From positions 1 through 42,818 of the forward strand of contig JAFGFL010000042.1 in assembly GCA_016931055.1 (NCBI GenBank): a stretch of DNA of 42,818 nt. The letters run 5' to 3'. The notes beneath the pieces were generated by a model. It made no database searches, was not told where the DNA came from, and was given only the letters and a program-made list of their open reading frames with translations. The position numbers and the translations under genes were made by a program. Origin of the DNA: Candidatus Omnitrophota bacterium. Its GTDB lineage: Bacteria; Omnitrophota; Gorgyraeia; Zapsychrales; Zapsychraceae. Within the stretch, counting starts at the first letter, position 1. Each line of letters starts with the position of its first letter. Positions 42,366 to 42,818 of the stretch are shown here, one piece after another.

Positions 42366-42647
42366 ATGCCCTCGATTTATTCAAAAATTATTTATTGAAA
42401 TCGAGGGCATGCTATTTCAAAAACTTTAATTTTAGGGAAAGTCAGACGTAATTGATTTTTCTAAACGCATATGTGCAACTTAGGCGTAATCAATTCTTCT
42501 AAAAACTTATATTGAAATTGAGTACATGCCTTTGATTTTTATAAACATTTCATGACACAAGTTGGGCGTCCTCGGTCTCTCCAAAATCTTATATGGAAAC
42601 CGAGGACATGCCCTTGTTTTTCCTAAACATCTATTGTAAACAAGGGC
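42366..42647 (+). repeat. Array of palindromes with related loops before tRNA-Met
   Basis: Clear hairpins: ATGCCCTCGATTT/AAATCGAGGGCAT (42366-42378/42398-42410, 13 bp); GTCCTCGGT/ACCGAGGAC (42568-42576/42599-42607); GCCCTTGTTT/AAACAAGGGC (42610-42619/42638-42647). One with a mismatch starts GTAATCAATT at 42486. Weaker ones begin near 42449 and 42528. The loops share TCTAAACAT..ATTG or TCnAAAAnnTTATATTG patterns, while stems differ. The last arm includes GGC, the first three bases of tRNA-Met. Units are joined by ACATGCC. No coding potential was seen in 42346-42644. Confidence 0.7.
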
Positions 42648-42722
42648 GGGGTAGCTCAGGCTGGCTAGAGCACACGGTTCATACCCGTGGTGTCGTCAGT
42701 TCAAATCTGACCCCCGCTACCA
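42645..42722 (+). tRNA. tRNA-Met (CAT), probably elongator
   Basis: Cloverleaf with acceptor GGCGGGG/CCCCGCT, anticodon arm CACGG-TTCATAC-CCGTG (anticodon CAT), T-arm GTCAG-TTCAAAT-CTGAC and encoded CCA. The first pair is G1:U72 and the anticodon stem has CGG/CCG rather than three G:C pairs in a row, so it lacks initiator features. A lysidine-modified tRNA-Ile with the same CAT anticodon cannot be fully excluded. Unlike tRNA-Ala in this window, CCA is encoded. Confidence 0.92.
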
Positions 42723-42730
42723 AATTGCTC

Positions 42731-42818
42731 TGGGTCCATACCGGACACATGGGTAACAGTTTGTACCGGAGAGATGGGTTACACCACCTCCGGTACGAAC
42801 GGGTACTCCAGAGGCTCG
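42731..42818. mobile_element. Probable insertion-sequence end, cut by the window edge
   Basis: Two close copies of CCGGAnAnATGGGTnACA start at 42740 and 42767, 27 bases apart, 9 bases after tRNA-Met. Paired subterminal repeats like these are typical of transposase-binding ends, and a minus-strand reading frame runs in from the edge and stops at 42779. The family cannot be named from this fragment. Confidence 0.5.
42779..42818 (-). CDS. Possible transposase C-terminus, partial
   Basis: Only the last 12 codons are visible, read leftward from the window edge: EPLEYPFVPEVV then TAA (42779-42781). It overlaps the second subterminal repeat region, as transposase genes often do. The call rests on context, not on a motif; it could be a chance open frame. 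Confidence 0.3.
   Translation of the reverse strand, partial: EPLEYPFVPEVV

Noticed and set aside
42361-42570. GTTAGATGC and GTTGGGC near the palindromes recall integron attC core sites.
   Set aside because: No matched R and L box pairs in the right order, no cassette genes and no integrase; in attC the ends are conserved, whereas here the loops are.
42366-42647. CRISPR-like array of repeats before tRNA-Met.
   Set aside because: The repeated parts are loops of uneven length with self-complementary flanks, spacing is irregular and no cas genes are present.
42645-42722. Initiator tRNA-fMet, because its 3' half resembles that tRNA.
   Set aside because: It has a G1:U72 pair rather than an unpaired first position and lacks three consecutive G:C pairs in the anticodon stem.

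Overview
The window looks like a chromosomal segment of an uncultivated Gram-negative bacterium. Evidence for an outer membrane: a secretin, a SurA-like periplasmic foldase, an ExbB/ExbD proton channel and fused SecDF. The mix of a PilM-PilN fusion, a bactofilin fused to a helix-turn-helix, a stripped-down Mfd and a recA-recX-alaS-his cluster suggests a PVC-type lineage such as Candidatus Omnitrophota. That placement is inference from architecture and was not tested by a search. Almost everything is on the plus strand; clear exceptions are a PilZ gene and a probable transposase tail at the right edge.

Layout. 1-5060: a large secreted TPR protein, ExbB, ExbD, two unrecognised membrane-anchored proteins and a PilX-like pilin. 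5128-12649: a type IV pilus / type II secretion operon led by a 59-codon HTH gene, then PilM-N fusion, PilO, PilP-like, secretin, ATPase and platform protein. 12650-13275 has no gene but holds a strong promoter, a c-di-GMP-I (GEMM) riboswitch with an extra arm, and an intrinsic terminator, all upstream of four pilin-like genes (13276-15203). Then tRNA-Ala, rsmE, and the run recA-recX-alaS-hisD-hisB-hisH-hisA-hisF-hisI-trpE with many overlaps. 26712-34210: rpsP, yajC, secDF, short mfd, SurA-like, pdxA, rsmA. Then pilZ (minus strand), ybgC, gatCAB, ctpA, tsaD, mgtC, bactofilin-HTH and an HTH-membrane protein. The right end has a hairpin array, tRNA-Met and the edge of a probable insertion sequence.

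Three themes stand out. First, c-di-GMP has three likely entry points: the riboswitch before the pilin, a double MshEN motif on the pilus ATPase, and a PilZ protein with an intact ligand motif. Second, one RNA-like leader element occurs three times (before hisB, ctpA and the bactofilin fusion), with variable but self-complementary stems, an invariant AAAAATGACGGGAG, and the ribosome-binding site inside it; I do not recognise it as a described family, and it is the best candidate for something undescribed. Third, both tRNA genes are directly preceded by palindromes with related loops and unrelated stems whose last arm contains the first bases of the tRNA.
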